Below, piece by piece: positions 38,701 to 46,137 of a stretch of DNA of 64,000 bases. The notes below the pieces were generated by a model. The model saw nothing but the letters and a program-made list of their open reading frames with translations. It was not told the DNA's origin and made no database searches. How positions within the stretch are numbered: position 1 is the stretch's first letter; every line of letters begins with the position of its first letter. A program made the translations under genes and the position numbers. Source of the stretch: Aphrocallistes beatrix (lineage: Eukaryota > Porifera > Hexactinellida > Sceptrulophora > Aphrocallistidae); the NCBI GenBank assembly GCA_963281255.1, contig OY725501.1, positions 2,457,674-2,521,673 of the forward strand. Reading direction: 5' to 3'.

Positions 38701-41700
38701 AAATTGCCCTTTCGGAAGATTAAAATTCAGAGAGCTTCTAAATTGGGTAATTCGAATGTGTAGATTTCTGTAATCATAATCAACCAATAATCAACCCCAT
38801 GTGTACTGTACAATATGCTAGATCATCAATTAAACTTACTCGAAGTTCTTTCTTTGATTGAGGTGAATACATAGTCACTTTCTGGTGCAAGAAATTAATC
38901 ATATAGGTGAATAAGTGTGGATTTTTACAAAGAACCAATGGAACTTGATCATGTTCTCTCTCCTTCGTGAAGAGAAGATTCTCCAGCGTATCTCCAATCA
39001 TCGTTTCAAAGTTCCCTTTAGAAAATGTCTCTGGTCCTAATTTAAGATAACATTGTTAATATAAATCAGTGACTTCCAACCTTTTGAGGACCGCGACCCA
39101 CTTTCCATTTTTTAGGGTTTCCGCGTACCACCCTAAGAATAGTGATCAAAATTGAAATACTCAATATGCTCTAAGTTCTACAAATAAATAGTAACAATAG
39201 CACACTTCAACTGTTTGATCCTTAAATTTTCTGGCAATACTGTATTATAACTACAATACAGTTGACCAATTTCATCATTAGAATATCTATAAGCGGTGTT
39301 TCCTCTGGTTTTCAGGTGGGAGGAAGTAGAAATATGGACTATAGACGGGAGGAGCATTCGATAATCAGTTTGGCCGAAGCGAATTCCAGGTGGATTATCT
39401 GGTGGGCAGGTAAGGTCCAAAGCAAATGATATTGATCATATTATTGGCTTTGATAGGAAGAATGTATCTAGAATTTTTTAGTGTGGGATAATAAAAATTT
39501 ACAAACAAATTTCAACACTTTGCATTGTAGGAATAAGACCTAAAATATTTTCAAAGTAGGAATAAGACCTAGATCCTTCGAAGTAGGAATAAGACCTAAA
39601 AACTGCTAAGTAGGAATAAGACCTAAAATATTTTCAAAGTAGGAATAAGACCTAGATCCTTCGAAGTAGGAATAAGACCTAAAAACTGCTAAGTAGGATT
39701 AAGACCTAAAATGCCACACAATACTCCACTTACGAATAAAAATGACACTTTCACACTCAATTGAACACTATTTCAAACCTAAAATGCTCACTTTTGCTCT
39801 CCCTCCAATTTTAGGTCTTATTCCTACTTCAGACGTTTTAGGTCTTATTCCTACTTCAGACGTTTTAGGTCTTATTCTTACTTCAGACGTTTTAGGTCTT
39901 ATTCCTACTTCAGACGTTTTAGGTCTTATTCTTACTTCAGACGTTTTAGGTCTTATTCTTACTTCAGACGTTTTAGGTCTTATTCTTACTTCAGACATTT
40001 TAGGTCTTATTCCTATTTCGAAGGTTTTAGGTCTTATTCCCACTTCAATTTTAGGTCTGTTGCATGAAAAAATGCCCCCCCCCCCCCCCCCCCGTGAAAA
40101 AATGCCCCCACCATGGATATTCTAAAGTATGCCAATGCTTATACAAAACATTTTAAATGCTATTTGGCTTCTATTCGTTTACTAAAGCATTGCAAATCAA
40201 CAAACTAGTCGTGTGAAGTAATAACAATGACTTTCATAAATGTATCGTATATAAATAGTATCAGCAATATTTAGTGTTAAACTCAAGAATATCCATGGTG
40301 GGGGCAATTTTTCACGCTAACTCCATGAAATTTTGCCCCCCCCCCCCATATTACATGAATATCCATGGTGGGGGCATTTTTTCACGGGGGGGGCATTTTT
40401 TCATGCAACAGGTCTTATTCCTACTTCAACTTTAGGTCTTATTCCTACTTCAACTTTAGGTCTTATTCCGATTCCCCCGTGTTCACTATTGGCGGTTTCA
40501 CTGTAATTCGATTATTGATGCGTCATGATGACATGATAACTTAATGACTCATTATTATTAATTTATGCTGGAATAATCGTTTGGAGAATAGGTTTTTGAT
40601 GGATACTTTAACCATATTTGAGAAACATTTTTTGCAAATCCCTAGCGACGGCAGGAATGTGACAACACTCTGATCTCTAAACTTGGAAAGAACCGTATCG
40701 AGTGACACCGTGGTTTTCTTGGCTATGTCCAGAGTTCGAATTTCCCTTCTTTAGGCGTAGCTTCTTTAGGCGTAAAATTTCTTATACTCAAATAATCATA
40801 GTTATCATGGTGTTTGGAGATTGTAGTAGTAATTCGAATATTCTCAATGATTTAAAAAAAGATTTTTTAGATTTTTCGAGTCTAAGACCTAGAACTGTGC
40901 TTTGTATGGTGAGTTTTATGGAGAAAATATGTGTCCTGGCACGCAGCGAAAATCGAGAATCAGGGCCACTGCTTCTGTAAAAAATGTCTCTATAATCGAT
41001 GTCCATGACGATTTAGCACCAGATACCTTTCATTCACCATTGAAATATTTCACATATCCATTGAATTCATTATCAGAAACGAGATAAATTTTTTTCACGA
41101 GTTCAAATTAGGTACATTGCAAAATCACCCAAAATGGCACTTTTTTCACATCACCAAAAATCTGATCCAAATGGTTCTCAATATATACTGATCTAAACGT
41201 CCTATATTTCTACAAATTTAGTGTTCGAGGAAAATGTGAGAGCTAATTTGTCCTAGAATTTGAAGACTCTAGAAAGATAATTTGAAAAGCAGTGGACCCT
41301 GAAAGTAGGGGTTTCTTTCAAAAAGGAGCTATCTCGGAGGTATATCTATAATAGCATTACAATCTGATAATGGAATGAGATAAAGTAACACTATAATATC
41401 ACTAACCACCATCATCAGAAAGCTTGTGGGAAGGGTAGGCATCGGATGTGGTTAGTTGCGAAGAGGACAGCTCCTCTGAAATAGTACACTCAACGTCGTA
41501 GGGATTGAGTAACAGCAGCTCCTTCAACTTAATCACGTCAGGGGACTTCTCTAAGAGGAACAAGAGAGGAGGGTGACCCTCTGACGTCATCTCGTCTACC
41601 GACATCTTCAACTCCTGTTCTGAAACAGTTCTACACACGCACAGAACTGCCAAGACACGATTCTTGGGGGAGAGAGTGGCCAGCGAGTTAGAGAGAGGGA

Positions 41701-44700
41701 GGCTGGTGCAGTCGAGTAGGAGCATCTTGTCTGTGTCCTCTAGCTCTTCAAAGTCGTCGAAGTCCCTCAGAGCTACCCACTCAGTCTCAGGCTTGAGGTC
41801 TCGGAGAGCAGTGAAGCTCACATGGTGCTGCTCAGGCTTGTTGGATAGTTTGACGTGAAGAGCTACACAGTAATGATCCGTGTGAATATGGATATTAATA
41901 GTACTTAAGTAATATCATTTATCTCCTCGAATCAAGTAAAACTGAGACTCATTCCACCGATGAAAAGAAGTCGGAACTAGAAAACAGTGAAATGGCAGAC
42001 GATGCTGATGAATCAATAACACCAGTGGCTCCAAGGGTGTCGATCCTGGAAGGGCGAAAGTATTTTTTCGCCCCCCAGCTTTCTCATATGCCTTAATGTA
42101 TTGATACATTTAAATTTAAAAAGGTTGTCGTCATTCGCTTTCTAAGTCTCAGGTCAGTTAGTACAAAAGTATCGTTTTATACTCCCAAACAATTGGAACT
42201 ATTAGGAGACAAATCTACCCTCAAATAACTTTGCCTCCTCCGCAATGTATTCTGAAATCAAATCGACACAAATAGTTCCGAACACTGGAGTGCAAGGTAT
42301 TCAATACAGATATCAAGAAGTATTACATGATGGGATTCACGTCACTAAGGAACGGACTATGCTGTTAACTAATAATGGGAAGGGAGCATTGAGTCATTGT
42401 AGGAAGGTATTCAATCCCAATGATGGAGAGGAGGCTTTTAGACATAATTCAACATAATCTTTTTGCCAAATTAAATTTAAGACACCAGTTTCGAACAGTT
42501 GATAGGAGTCATGGATACGAATATAAATATGTAAAGTAATCGTTGTTCATGTGGAAAGTAAAGATAGCGCATGCGCAATCTATTTTTAACACCTCATTTA
42601 ATATTTTTTTTTAAAAATGACCGTGAGTAGTCAAAAGAAATATTATGGATAAGAGACACCATTTCTAAATACTTCATCTAAATTCATTAATCTACTTACC
42701 CAAGTTGTATTCTTTCAGAATTTGGGATGCCATGTCTAGATCTTCATAATCAATGCTATTGAAAAGACAAAATTGTTATATCAGAACCCTGAATAGTAAC
42801 CAATACTTCGGTTTCTAAGAGGAGAAGTCAACTTTTTTAAGAGAGCAAAATAATAATCAAAATATATATTTTAAATGATTTTAAACGCTTATAAGCGACA
42901 AATATTGAAATTTATAGTCAAATTTCATACTCCTGCCAAAAAGTAACAAATTAAATATGGCTATTATAGAATATTACCGTATGGCATGGACTGTGAGGTA
43001 ATGACGCGTAAGTAGATATGTTCTTTGATGAAATTCACAAAAGTTATTCAATTTCATCAAATTCCGGGAATTTAGCATTAAAATAAAACTTAGCCTTGAA
43101 ATAATCGATTGAATTGATTGGCATTGAATACATGTTTGCACAACAATAACAACAGTTTTAACTTCACATTTCACGCTTTGATAGCTCTAATATGAGTACG
43201 TACTCTATAAACTTTACTTTTTTACTATTTATTAACATTTTTATTTCCCATCTCTGTCTAATGTCGATGCTACGGGCCTAATACTACATATGTGTAATGC
43301 ATACAAAATGCATACACTCACGAGCCTATCTAACTCATGAGTTACTTGATATAGTTCATAATTTCTATTGAAATTAGAGTATGAGATAATATCCTTTCTT
43401 TACAGGACCATCTATGACAACATATTTATTAGCAAAATTAGAGTTTTCTATGTAAAACTCAATCACCTCAACCGCATCCCTGGCCTGGTACAAAATTTTC
43501 ATCCTGATGACAGGCCTTGTACGTAGTAGAGCTGGCTATATATTGCTAGATTTCGATATCATAACTTGTTCGTAGACTCATCAGTTGAAACCTAAATATG
43601 TCATGGCCTTTCATAGCTCGATGACTTGCCAGTCATCATGAGTAAATCGTGTATTGTGCTTCACGACCTGCAGGGACCTGATTATTCACTTAAACTTTAG
43701 TTTTGCTTAAACTACCAAGTCAAAACTAAGTTCAAACTTAATTTTGAATTAGTTTTGCTTTGTGGATACTAACTTAGTTTCAAACTTAGTTTGAACGAAG
43801 TTTTGACTTAGTAGATTTAGCAAAACTTTTTTTTAAAAATTTTGTTTAATTTTCTTCTTTCAGATTTGTGAATACATGGAAACGGACTTCATGAACAACA
43901 AATATGCGTCCGATACAGAAAACATTCCAAACAGGTTACCAGCTCTCCCTCAATTAGGTCCATGTTACTATCCTGTGACTGAACAATGGCAAAAGGAGAA
44001 GTGCCAACTACTGGGAATTAGTTATGAAGAGTGCTTAGAACAACAGCCAGCACTAACCGGTTCTCTTCTGACTAAATTCATACCGTTGCGGACAGAAAAA
44101 ATCGGAATGGATGGGAATTGCTTCTTTAGGTGCATATCTAAGATTGTTTCTGGCACCGAAAAGCATTATGCCAAGCTTCGAGCCGAAGTCTGTAGATTTA
44201 TGGTGACTGATGGGAGATTAATTATCAAACGATATCTTAGGGCGATCAGCAAGGATGATTCCCCAGTCTCGTACTTGAAGAGGTCCGCCATGACAGAAGA
44301 TCACACATGGGCTTCTGATGTCGAGATAGTGGCCGTTCCTTGTATGTTGAACTCAGATATATTCATAGCCACGCAATTGCATGATGCTGCTAAACTGTGG
44401 AGAAAAACCATCTGGAATAAATATTCTGGCTGCATCAATTGTCCACGACATTCAACGTCTATATCCCTTTACATATACAATGTAAACTACAACCATTACG
44501 AATCAGTTGTTCGATTAATACTAAATGTATTTTAATACCACGAAATATATTTCATGCAAATATTTTTAAGGTTAACAACTTTTTGGATATAGAATTGAAT
44601 TTAGTAATTACTCGTATTTGTAAGGCTGAAATTTTAATAGAATACAAGCGCGCTTCGCTTGCTTGCGCTGCGCGGCTTGCGGACACTGTATATCCGCAGA

Positions 44701-45860
44701 GTCGCCCTGCGGGCGCCTGGAGTTACTCAATCTAACGTATTATTTACTTTATATAAATATTGTAAACAAAAGTTAACGAATAATTTCTCATATGAATCCG
44801 AAAATATAATATTCTAAATCTACAACCCTCAAAACCCCATGTCACTCGTTGGGAGCTACCCTCTAGCCTATTTTTATAATTTGTTTACTTTATGTATTTA
44901 TTGTGAACAAAAGTAAACAAAATAATTATCAACTTTACTCGAAAATATGAGTGTCCGCCAGCCGCGCAGCGCAAGCAAGCGAAGCGCGCTTGTATATATA
45001 CATAGTATATAAACATTAATAAGAGTTTTAATAGGATAAGATATGAAAAAAATATTCCACGAATGCTTGTTTGCAAATGCAATAACAATATTTCCTAAAT
45101 CCAAACAGTCTACAATTTCTGTTCAATTAATAGAATAGCTATTCGGTTAGGCTATAAATTCGTTGAAATTTTACGGGTACAAAATAATGATTAAAATGAT
45201 TACCTAGGGCTGGAAGCCACAAGGGTAATTATCTAAAAATGGAGATGGGCGGTTATCGATTGGGAATGAATTCTCAACTTTGATTAACTAAGTAATCCAA
45301 TTAATTAAAAGAGAACAATAAAATAGACGCAAGAATTACTAATTATTTGCAAAATACGACTCGCCGTGCTAAAAGAAAATAACATTCCTATGGATAATTA
45401 ATAAAAGCAATTGTCAATCTACAGTAATGAGCGAAGAGATACAGTAGAATTAAAACTTGGACATTACAAAGAGGTTGAAGGTAACAAAACTTTATTTTGA
45501 AGAAAGGAAGGAAGGAAAACGAATTGGACAAGTGCTAGGATCAGGGCCCTAGCTTGCCCCCCCCTAGCTACTCCACTATGTGGGAGACAGGTAGGGAACC
45601 ACTACACTAGACATCGCCGTGCTATTCATCATTCACCCGGTTCCACTGAAGAGAATCACCTCAACGAGACCCTTCTGAACTTTTCCCTTGCTTCCATGGG
45701 CTGACTCAGTTTCCTGACAGAATCCTGAGACGAGCCCTCCCACGTCTTGGCACGACGCAGTCAGTCTCTTACCGTTGCAATGCCGTTCTAGAGCAAAAAC
45801 ACAATATTTTTCGACAAGACACCAATTCGAAATAGAATATACTACATGTCTCCGCTCCAT
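8937..45860 (-). CDS. RNF213: RNF213 (mysterin)-like giant AAA+ protein, ten exons (5188 aa)
   Basis: Join (minus): 45860-45637, 42755-42700, 41862-41407, 39036-38840, 28441-19901, 16486-11111, 10318-10155, 9656-9426, 9361-9175, 9071-8937. The sum is 15567 nt and every junction agrees in phase and has GT and AG ends. RNF213 is a huge dynein-like AAA+ protein that in vertebrates ubiquitinates bacteria, lipid droplets and viral targets and binds ISG15. The call rests on two active-type AAA units with characteristic motifs (GETGVGKT with LDEIN; GAPGTSKT with MDEAGLPE), an ISNHILDAAKSNRAI stretch, a PCRVDPNFQCIV...NRFEKFHVS stretch, and overall length near that of human RNF213. An in-frame TAA precedes the first ATG. 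No RING or RZ zinc finger is visible. The name is by family; the E3 role is not supported by sequence. Confidence 0.88.
9787..10113. repeat. Non-autonomous hAT element (327 bp) with 8-bp TSD
   Basis: The ends are CAGCGCTGTCCAAC and GTCGGACAGCCCTG, typical of hAT elements, and are flanked on both sides by the same 8 bases, ATCTAGGC (9779-9786 and 10114-10121). GCGGCCCGC motifs repeat inside both ends. It lies in an RNF213-like intron, so it has not broken the gene. Confidence 0.9.
10351..10521. repeat. MITE with CAGTAGAACTCGGTTAG ends
   Basis: The left end CAGTAGAACTCGGTTAGTA and the right end AATCCGAGTTCTACTG are inverted. A second copy begins at 51942. The end sequence is of the pogo/Tigger kind. 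Confidence 0.7.
10524..11080 (+). repeat. Family A repeat, copy 1
   Basis: Non-autonomous element of about 550 bp. It begins ATCCTTACTATTAAAACTCG, carries AACGAATTGATTGAAGAAA near its start, two CGTCAT-rich segments, and ends with a GC-rich hairpin module (a GCGGACAC / GTGTCCGC pair, then GCGCAAGCAAGCGAAGC). Its end lies about 30 bp from the splice donor of the giant RNF213-like exon 6. Confidence 0.8.
11111..16486 (-). CDS. RNF213: RNF213-like exon 6: E3-module half without RING
   Basis: One exon of 5376 nt (1792 codons, phase 0 at both ends) follows the acceptor TTCTCTTCTAG. It corresponds to protein residues about 3159-4950, where vertebrate RNF213 carries the helical E3 module with RING and RZ zinc fingers. 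No C-x2-C pair occurs in the exon; the only close pair is DCGC, in a DCGCELNEDGSFGRP stretch. An acidic run (DDDDDEVED) lies near residue 65 of the exon. The rest is helical and rich in Leu. Several long antisense reading frames here are shadows. The unbroken length argues that the protein is under selection even without zinc fingers. Confidence 0.9.
16500..17035. repeat. RNF213-like intron 5, host repeat fragment
   Basis: The segment from about 16905 (AGACTCCTTTAATAAATAAG, then CAATCTCGGGT) to 17035 recurs near 51600-51670. Its reverse complement continues at 18515-18600, so the block 17036-18510 was probably inserted into an older repeat. Nothing else is recognised in 16500-16900. Confidence 0.5.
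17036..17530 (+). repeat. Family A repeat, copy 2
   Basis: It starts TAACGAATTGATTGAAG and ends with the GC-rich hairpin module (GCGGACAC, AAA, GTGTCCGC) and an AAGCGCGCTTG end. It lies head to tail with copy 3 in RNF213-like intron 5. Confidence 0.8.
17531..18086 (+). repeat. Family A repeat, copy 3
   Basis: Same order of segments as copy 2, ending GCGCGCTTGTAGATAAATAA and then ATTAATCGAGTTTTAAT, which is the inverted right terminal repeat of the family. Confidence 0.8.
18087..18507. repeat. Pogo/Tigger-like MITE (421 bp)
   Basis: The ends CAGTGGAACCTCCATAATCC and GGATTACGGAGGTTCCACTG are inverted and flanked by TA on both sides. The interior repeats ATGTCGGATTATGGAGG-like units about eight times, so the element looks built from copies of its own end. 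Confidence 0.85.
18602..19562. repeat. Family C long palindromic element, copy 1
   Basis: The left arm (AGCTTAGGAATGTATTACCAG onward) returns in reverse complement in the right half, giving a near-palindrome of about 0.9 kb centred near 19010. The left outer part is truncated. Related copies lie at 29866-31127, 36614-37693 and 59766-61963. Sequence after it (19572-19680) holds a further MITE end (CAGTCGAACCTGTCC). Confidence 0.8.
19901..28441 (-). CDS. RNF213: RNF213-like exon 5: AAA+ core
   Basis: One exon of 8541 nt (2847 codons, phase 0 at both ends; acceptor TTTGCATAG, donor CAG|GTAATCA) covers residues about 312-3158. The first two thirds form the helical arm and linker. A first P-loop-like motif, GLEGNGKT, lies near residue 1852. 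The second, GETGVGKT (about 2272), pairs with VFLDEIN (about 2461). The third, GAPGTSKT (about 2726), pairs with VFMDEAG (about 2801). A family-typical block with CRVDPNFQCIV and NRFEKFHV lies near 3109. Both main nucleotide sites look catalytic. The frame is open 21 codons upstream of the GTG that an ORF finder would choose, up to the acceptor. Confidence 0.95.
28487..29256 (-). repeat. Family A repeat, copy 4, interrupted
   Basis: Reverse-orientation copy starting with GCGCTTCGCTTGCATGCGCT and the GGCGGACAC hairpin. It is split by the TA-flanked MITE at 28762-29039. It lies in the long RNF213-like intron 4. Confidence 0.75.
28762..29039. repeat. MITE with CAGTACACCCTCGCTAATCC ends
   Basis: Inverted ends of about 24 bp (CAGTACACCCTCGCTAATCC and GGATTAGCGAGGGTGTACTG) are flanked by TA. 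It is nested inside family A copy 4 and is therefore younger than it. Confidence 0.88.
29262..29757 (-). repeat. Family A repeat, copy 5
   Basis: Reverse copy running from ACAAGCGCGCTTCGCTTGCT to ATCAATTCGTTACAG. It is followed by a (TA)n run of about 40 bases (29757-29797). Confidence 0.8.
29804..31677 (+). repeat. Family A repeat, copy 6, with both terminal repeats
   Basis: This copy shows the family borders best: left ATCCTTACTATTAAAACTCG and right CGAGTTTTAATAGTAAGGAT are inverted. Its TA-rich left part is split by the palindromic element at 29866-31127. Without the insert it measures about 610 bp. Confidence 0.8.
29866..31127. repeat. Family C palindromic element with CACTGCCTGAACAAAAG ends
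   Basis: The ends CACTGCCTGAACAAAAGTAT and ATACTTTTGTTCAGGCAGTG are inverted and resemble Tc1/mariner termini. Almost the whole 1.26-kb interior is one inverted repeat with its centre near 30610. The arms share AATGTATTACCAGCATATAT and GGTATCAAAGTAC with the other family C copies. It is nested in family A copy 6. Confidence 0.85.
31690..32120 (-). repeat. Family B repeat, copy 1 (shares the GC-rich end of family A)
   Basis: It begins with the same GCGCTTCGCTTGCTTGCGCT module and a GCGGACAC hairpin, but continues into a different body (TTACTCAATCTAA, TATTGTAAACAAA, ATTTCTCATATG). A second copy lies at 44640-45035. Confidence 0.65.
32240..32385. repeat. Dispersed repeat, second copy
   Basis: Near-copy of 371-500 (GTGATAGTGTAGTC ... 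AGGTGTGAAAATTTCGCTTA ... ACACCTACAT). Confidence 0.75.
32440..32995. repeat. Tandem repeat, about four diverged units of 130-150 bp
   Basis: Units repeat the order GTTGAGAACTCGCT, AAAAGGTGTGAAAATATG, TAATAACTCATAAAATATTC and ATTACTTT, then an AATC(T)ACATATTAAAAT segment. The hAT element at 32998 is inserted at its right border. Confidence 0.6.
32998..35375 (+). mobile_element. Complete autonomous hAT transposon (2378 bp)
   Basis: The terminal inverted repeats CAGGGGTTTTCAACC and GGTTGAAAACCCCTG bound an intact transposase gene. The 8 bases CATTAAAC stand directly on both sides (32990-32997 and 35376-35383), a perfect hAT target duplication. GTGGGTCGCG motifs repeat inside both ends. Intact ends, ORF and duplication indicate a young insertion. 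It lies in the 10.4-kb RNF213-like intron 4, in the opposite orientation to the host gene. Confidence 0.95.
33403..35217 (+). CDS. hAT-family transposase, BED zinc finger (604 aa)
   Basis: Cut-and-paste transposase of the hAT superfamily, of the Charlie/ZBED5-like kind. A BED-type finger is formed by C34-x2-C37 and H54-x4-H59. The RNase-H fold follows: an Asp in LQLDESTDVSS, an Asp in VCTDGAPSMLG, the HCMIHREAL and EVRWLSKGN blocks, and the C-terminal dimerisation segment with CETAFSSM and RNRLEVEPDLR, which includes the catalytic Glu. No stop or frameshift is seen. TTTATTTTCAG directly precedes TTAAATGG at the start, so an upstream leader exon is possible. AATAAA overlaps the stop. The full length and intact motifs suggest it may still be active. 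Confidence 0.95.
   Translation: MATKRAPKRAAYSDDYLKFGFTSILTEGIEKPQCVICLKVLSAESMKPFQLRRHFEKEHPTYKDRDVSFFQRKSDSAKKSRLDTTGQTFVNIKAAVEASYAVSLRIAKSKKPHTIGEELVLPCTKDIVRLMIGADAVKKLSSLSLSDNTIQRRIQEMSDDIKNQVVEQIKQSPSYVLQLDESTDVSSCAQLMVYVRYIHNCDFKEELLFCQPLDSQTRGIDIFNKVDNFFVDEGLDWRNVGAVCTDGAPSMLGSHSGFQTRVKQIVPDVITNHCMIHREALAAKTLPICLNIVLQDAIKIVNFVKNSALNTRLFRNICLEMDAVQKNLLYHTEVRWLSKGNVLKRFLDLKDEITEFLKLQKKTQWLDLFGDREWISKLCYLCDIFERLNTLNLSLQGKESNIMDFVEKLSAFQEMLDFWGKKIKAGRLAMFSHLCSYIEDCETTISEPLKIDIGSHLHSLREEFERYFPELTKFQFALVRNPFLVKMDDCIPENDDAAQEDFIKLANDSGAKNLFSRVNLTSFWSSILINYLKVSQIALKLLMPFPSTYLCETAFSSMLVIKTKARNRLEVEPDLRCCLSLTQPRIERLVDQNIKNHIKTNKIK
35385..35690. repeat. Interspersed repeat segment
   Basis: It contains a run of CATACATACATA and CGGACGGACGG and then the same CATAAGG...ATCTCCC...AGGAGCT segment and A-rich tail as 7258-7378. 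The interrupted sequence left of the hAT element may be its other half. Confidence 0.45.
35696..36175. repeat. Two MITE remnants with GTCGAACCTGC and CAGTGGAGTCTCC ends
   Basis: 35696-35830 holds repeated AACGGTCACC-like units after a GAGTCGAACCTGC end. 35973-36175 starts CAGTGGAGTCTCCCAAAACG and repeats AACGGACA-like units; it is related to the MITE at 6893-7072. The right ends are not clear. Confidence 0.55.
36614..37693. repeat. Family C long palindromic element, copy 3 (complete)
   Basis: About 1.08 kb, almost entirely two inverted arms of about 525 bp around a centre near 37157. The outer ends are CATAGCCTACTGTATATAAG and CTTATATACAGTAGGCTATG. No ORF of note lies inside. A transcript through it would fold into a very long hairpin. 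Confidence 0.85.
37694..38839. other. RNF213-like intron 4, repeat remnants
   Basis: 37912-37960 holds a GCGGACAC/GTGTCCGC hairpin piece of the family A/B end. 38100-38260 is a degenerate half copy of family C (ATACTGGTAATATGCATTC). 38560-38641 has ends ACAGTCCCTCCGCTTA and AGTCGACTGT, a MITE remnant. No gene is supported. Confidence 0.45.
38840..39036 (-). CDS. RNF213: RNF213-like exon 4
   Basis: The exon lies between CTTAAATTAG| and CGA|GTAAGTTT. In phase with exon 3 (G|GA) and exon 5 it reads PETFSKGNFETMIGDTLEN and then a stretch ending SPQSKKELR, which continues directly into GILNKIAKYL of exon 5. The following intron of about 10.4 kb is filled with transposons. Confidence 0.8.
39060..39430 (-). 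repeat. Degenerate hAT element 3' end with a partial frame
   Basis: The right end reads, on the minus strand, GTGGGTCGCGGTCCTCAAAA and then GGTTGGAAGTCACTG, like the hAT end at 35341-35375. An 80-codon minus frame (39420-39178) precedes it, with NTAYRYSNDEIGQLYCSYN-like residues. It may be a decayed end of a transposon gene. Confidence 0.4.
39530..40475. repeat. Inverted 17-26 bp satellite foldback
   Basis: On the left, AGGAATAAGACCTAAAA-type units are repeated (39530-39712). On the right, the reverse complement TTTAGGTCTTATTCCTACTT with a short TCAGACG spacer is repeated about nine times (39810-40050) and again at 40408-40465. Between the last two lies a second inverted pair (40055-40412) with GCATGAAAAAATGCCCC and C/G runs. 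Reading frames through this block only translate the repeat. Confidence 0.85.
40476..41406. other. RNF213-like intron 3, no gene seen
   Basis: AT-rich sequence. Overlapping frames at 40700-41090 lie on both strands and lack any recognisable motif; I take them as chance. Confidence 0.4.
41407..45860 (-). CDS. RNF213: RNF213-like exons 1-3 (N-terminus)
   Basis: Exon 1 (45860-45637) starts MERRHVVYSIS after an in-frame TAA four codons upstream and ends ILFSGTG, split in phase 2. Exon 2 (42755-42700) is 56 nt, IDYEDLDMASQILKEYNL. Exon 3 (41862-41407) follows GTGTAG and reads LHVKLSNKPEQHHVSFTAL onward, ending at GGTG|GTTAGT. All phases agree. I recognise no named domain here, and I do not see the starch-binding-like N-terminal domain of vertebrate RNF213. 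Exon 1 is the least certain; it lies 277 bp after the NLR stop codon. Confidence 0.7.
41930..42094 (+). other. Possible antisense mini-exon in RNF213-like intron 2
   Basis: A plus-strand frame reads ESSKTETHSTDEKKSELENS and then SITPVAPRVSILEGRKYFF before a TAA. Residue use looks like a real hydrophilic protein segment. No start or good acceptor is visible. Together with the next frame it may mark an unrecognised nested gene. Confidence 0.25.
42245..42457 (+). CDS. Candidate small protein (70 aa), unknown
   Basis: The frame starts MYSEIKSTQIVPNTG and contains IQYRYQEVLHDGIHVTKE. It looks more protein-like than the random frames nearby. It lies antisense in RNF213-like intron 2. I see no domain, signal peptide or polyadenylation signal. 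It could be an exon fragment of a transposon or host gene. Confidence 0.3.
   Translation: MYSEIKSTQIVPNTGVQGIQYRYQEVLHDGIHVTKERTMLLTNNGKGALSHCRKVFNPNDGEEAFRHNST
42756..43875. other. RNF213-like intron 1, left part
   Basis: No gene is seen. At about 43695-43830 AACTTAGTTT-like motifs recur in direct and inverted order just before the OTU gene. Confidence 0.4.
43876..44535 (+). CDS. OTU-domain cysteine protease (219 aa)
   Basis: OTU proteases cut ubiquitin or ubiquitin-like chains. The catalytic set is visible: D79 and C82 in GMDGNCFFRCIS, H207 in NVNYNHYESV, with WASDVEIVAV (145-154) in the place where OTU domains have W-A/G-D. The OTU fold spans about 68-215, so the protein is little more than the domain with a 65-residue N-terminal lead. 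CTTCTTTCAG stands just before the start, so a leader exon is possible. The gene is antisense in intron 1 of the RNF213-like gene. Small OTU genes of this type often occur in invertebrate genomes, some in transposons; no terminal repeats were found around this one. Confidence 0.88.
   Translation: METDFMNNKYASDTENIPNRLPALPQLGPCYYPVTEQWQKEKCQLLGISYEECLEQQPALTGSLLTKFIPLRTEKIGMDGNCFFRCISKIVSGTEKHYAKLRAEVCRFMVTDGRLIIKRYLRAISKDDSPVSYLKRSAMTEDHTWASDVEIVAVPCMLNSDIFIATQLHDAAKLWRKTIWNKYSGCINCPRHSTSISLYIYNVNYNHYESVVRLILNVF
44640..45035 (-). repeat. Family B repeat, copy 2
   Basis: It starts ACAAGCGCGCTTCGCTTGCT with a GCGGACAC hairpin piece, continues in the family B body (TTACTCAATCTAA, GTAAACAAAAGTTAACGAAT), and ends with the family A end GCGCAAGCAAGCGAAGCGCG and TAATAAGAGTTTTAATAGGAT. 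It is a mosaic with GC-rich modules at both ends. Confidence 0.65.
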
Positions 45861-46137
45861 TTTGTGCAATGCTTAAGTTCGGACAAGAGTGAATACTCTA
45901 CAGACTACGATGGACAAATTGAAACAGGTTTGTATGGTAGGAATAGCACATGTATCTTGTTCCATTTTACTCCATCCCGTGTCTATGTAGAACTAGACAT
46001 GAACTGAATTATAATACGAACATAGATACAAAGGAATTCTGGATAGTTTCTTACAACAAATACTAATAACGAAGTAAATAAGGGAACAGAAATGTAAACA
46101 ATATTCAAACATAAAAAATATTGTATCTTACATATTC

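Noticed and set aside
39742-40125. Open frames of 127 and 91 codons on both strands
   Set aside because: They only translate the TTTAGGTCTTATTCCTACTT satellite; the periodic peptides have no independent support.
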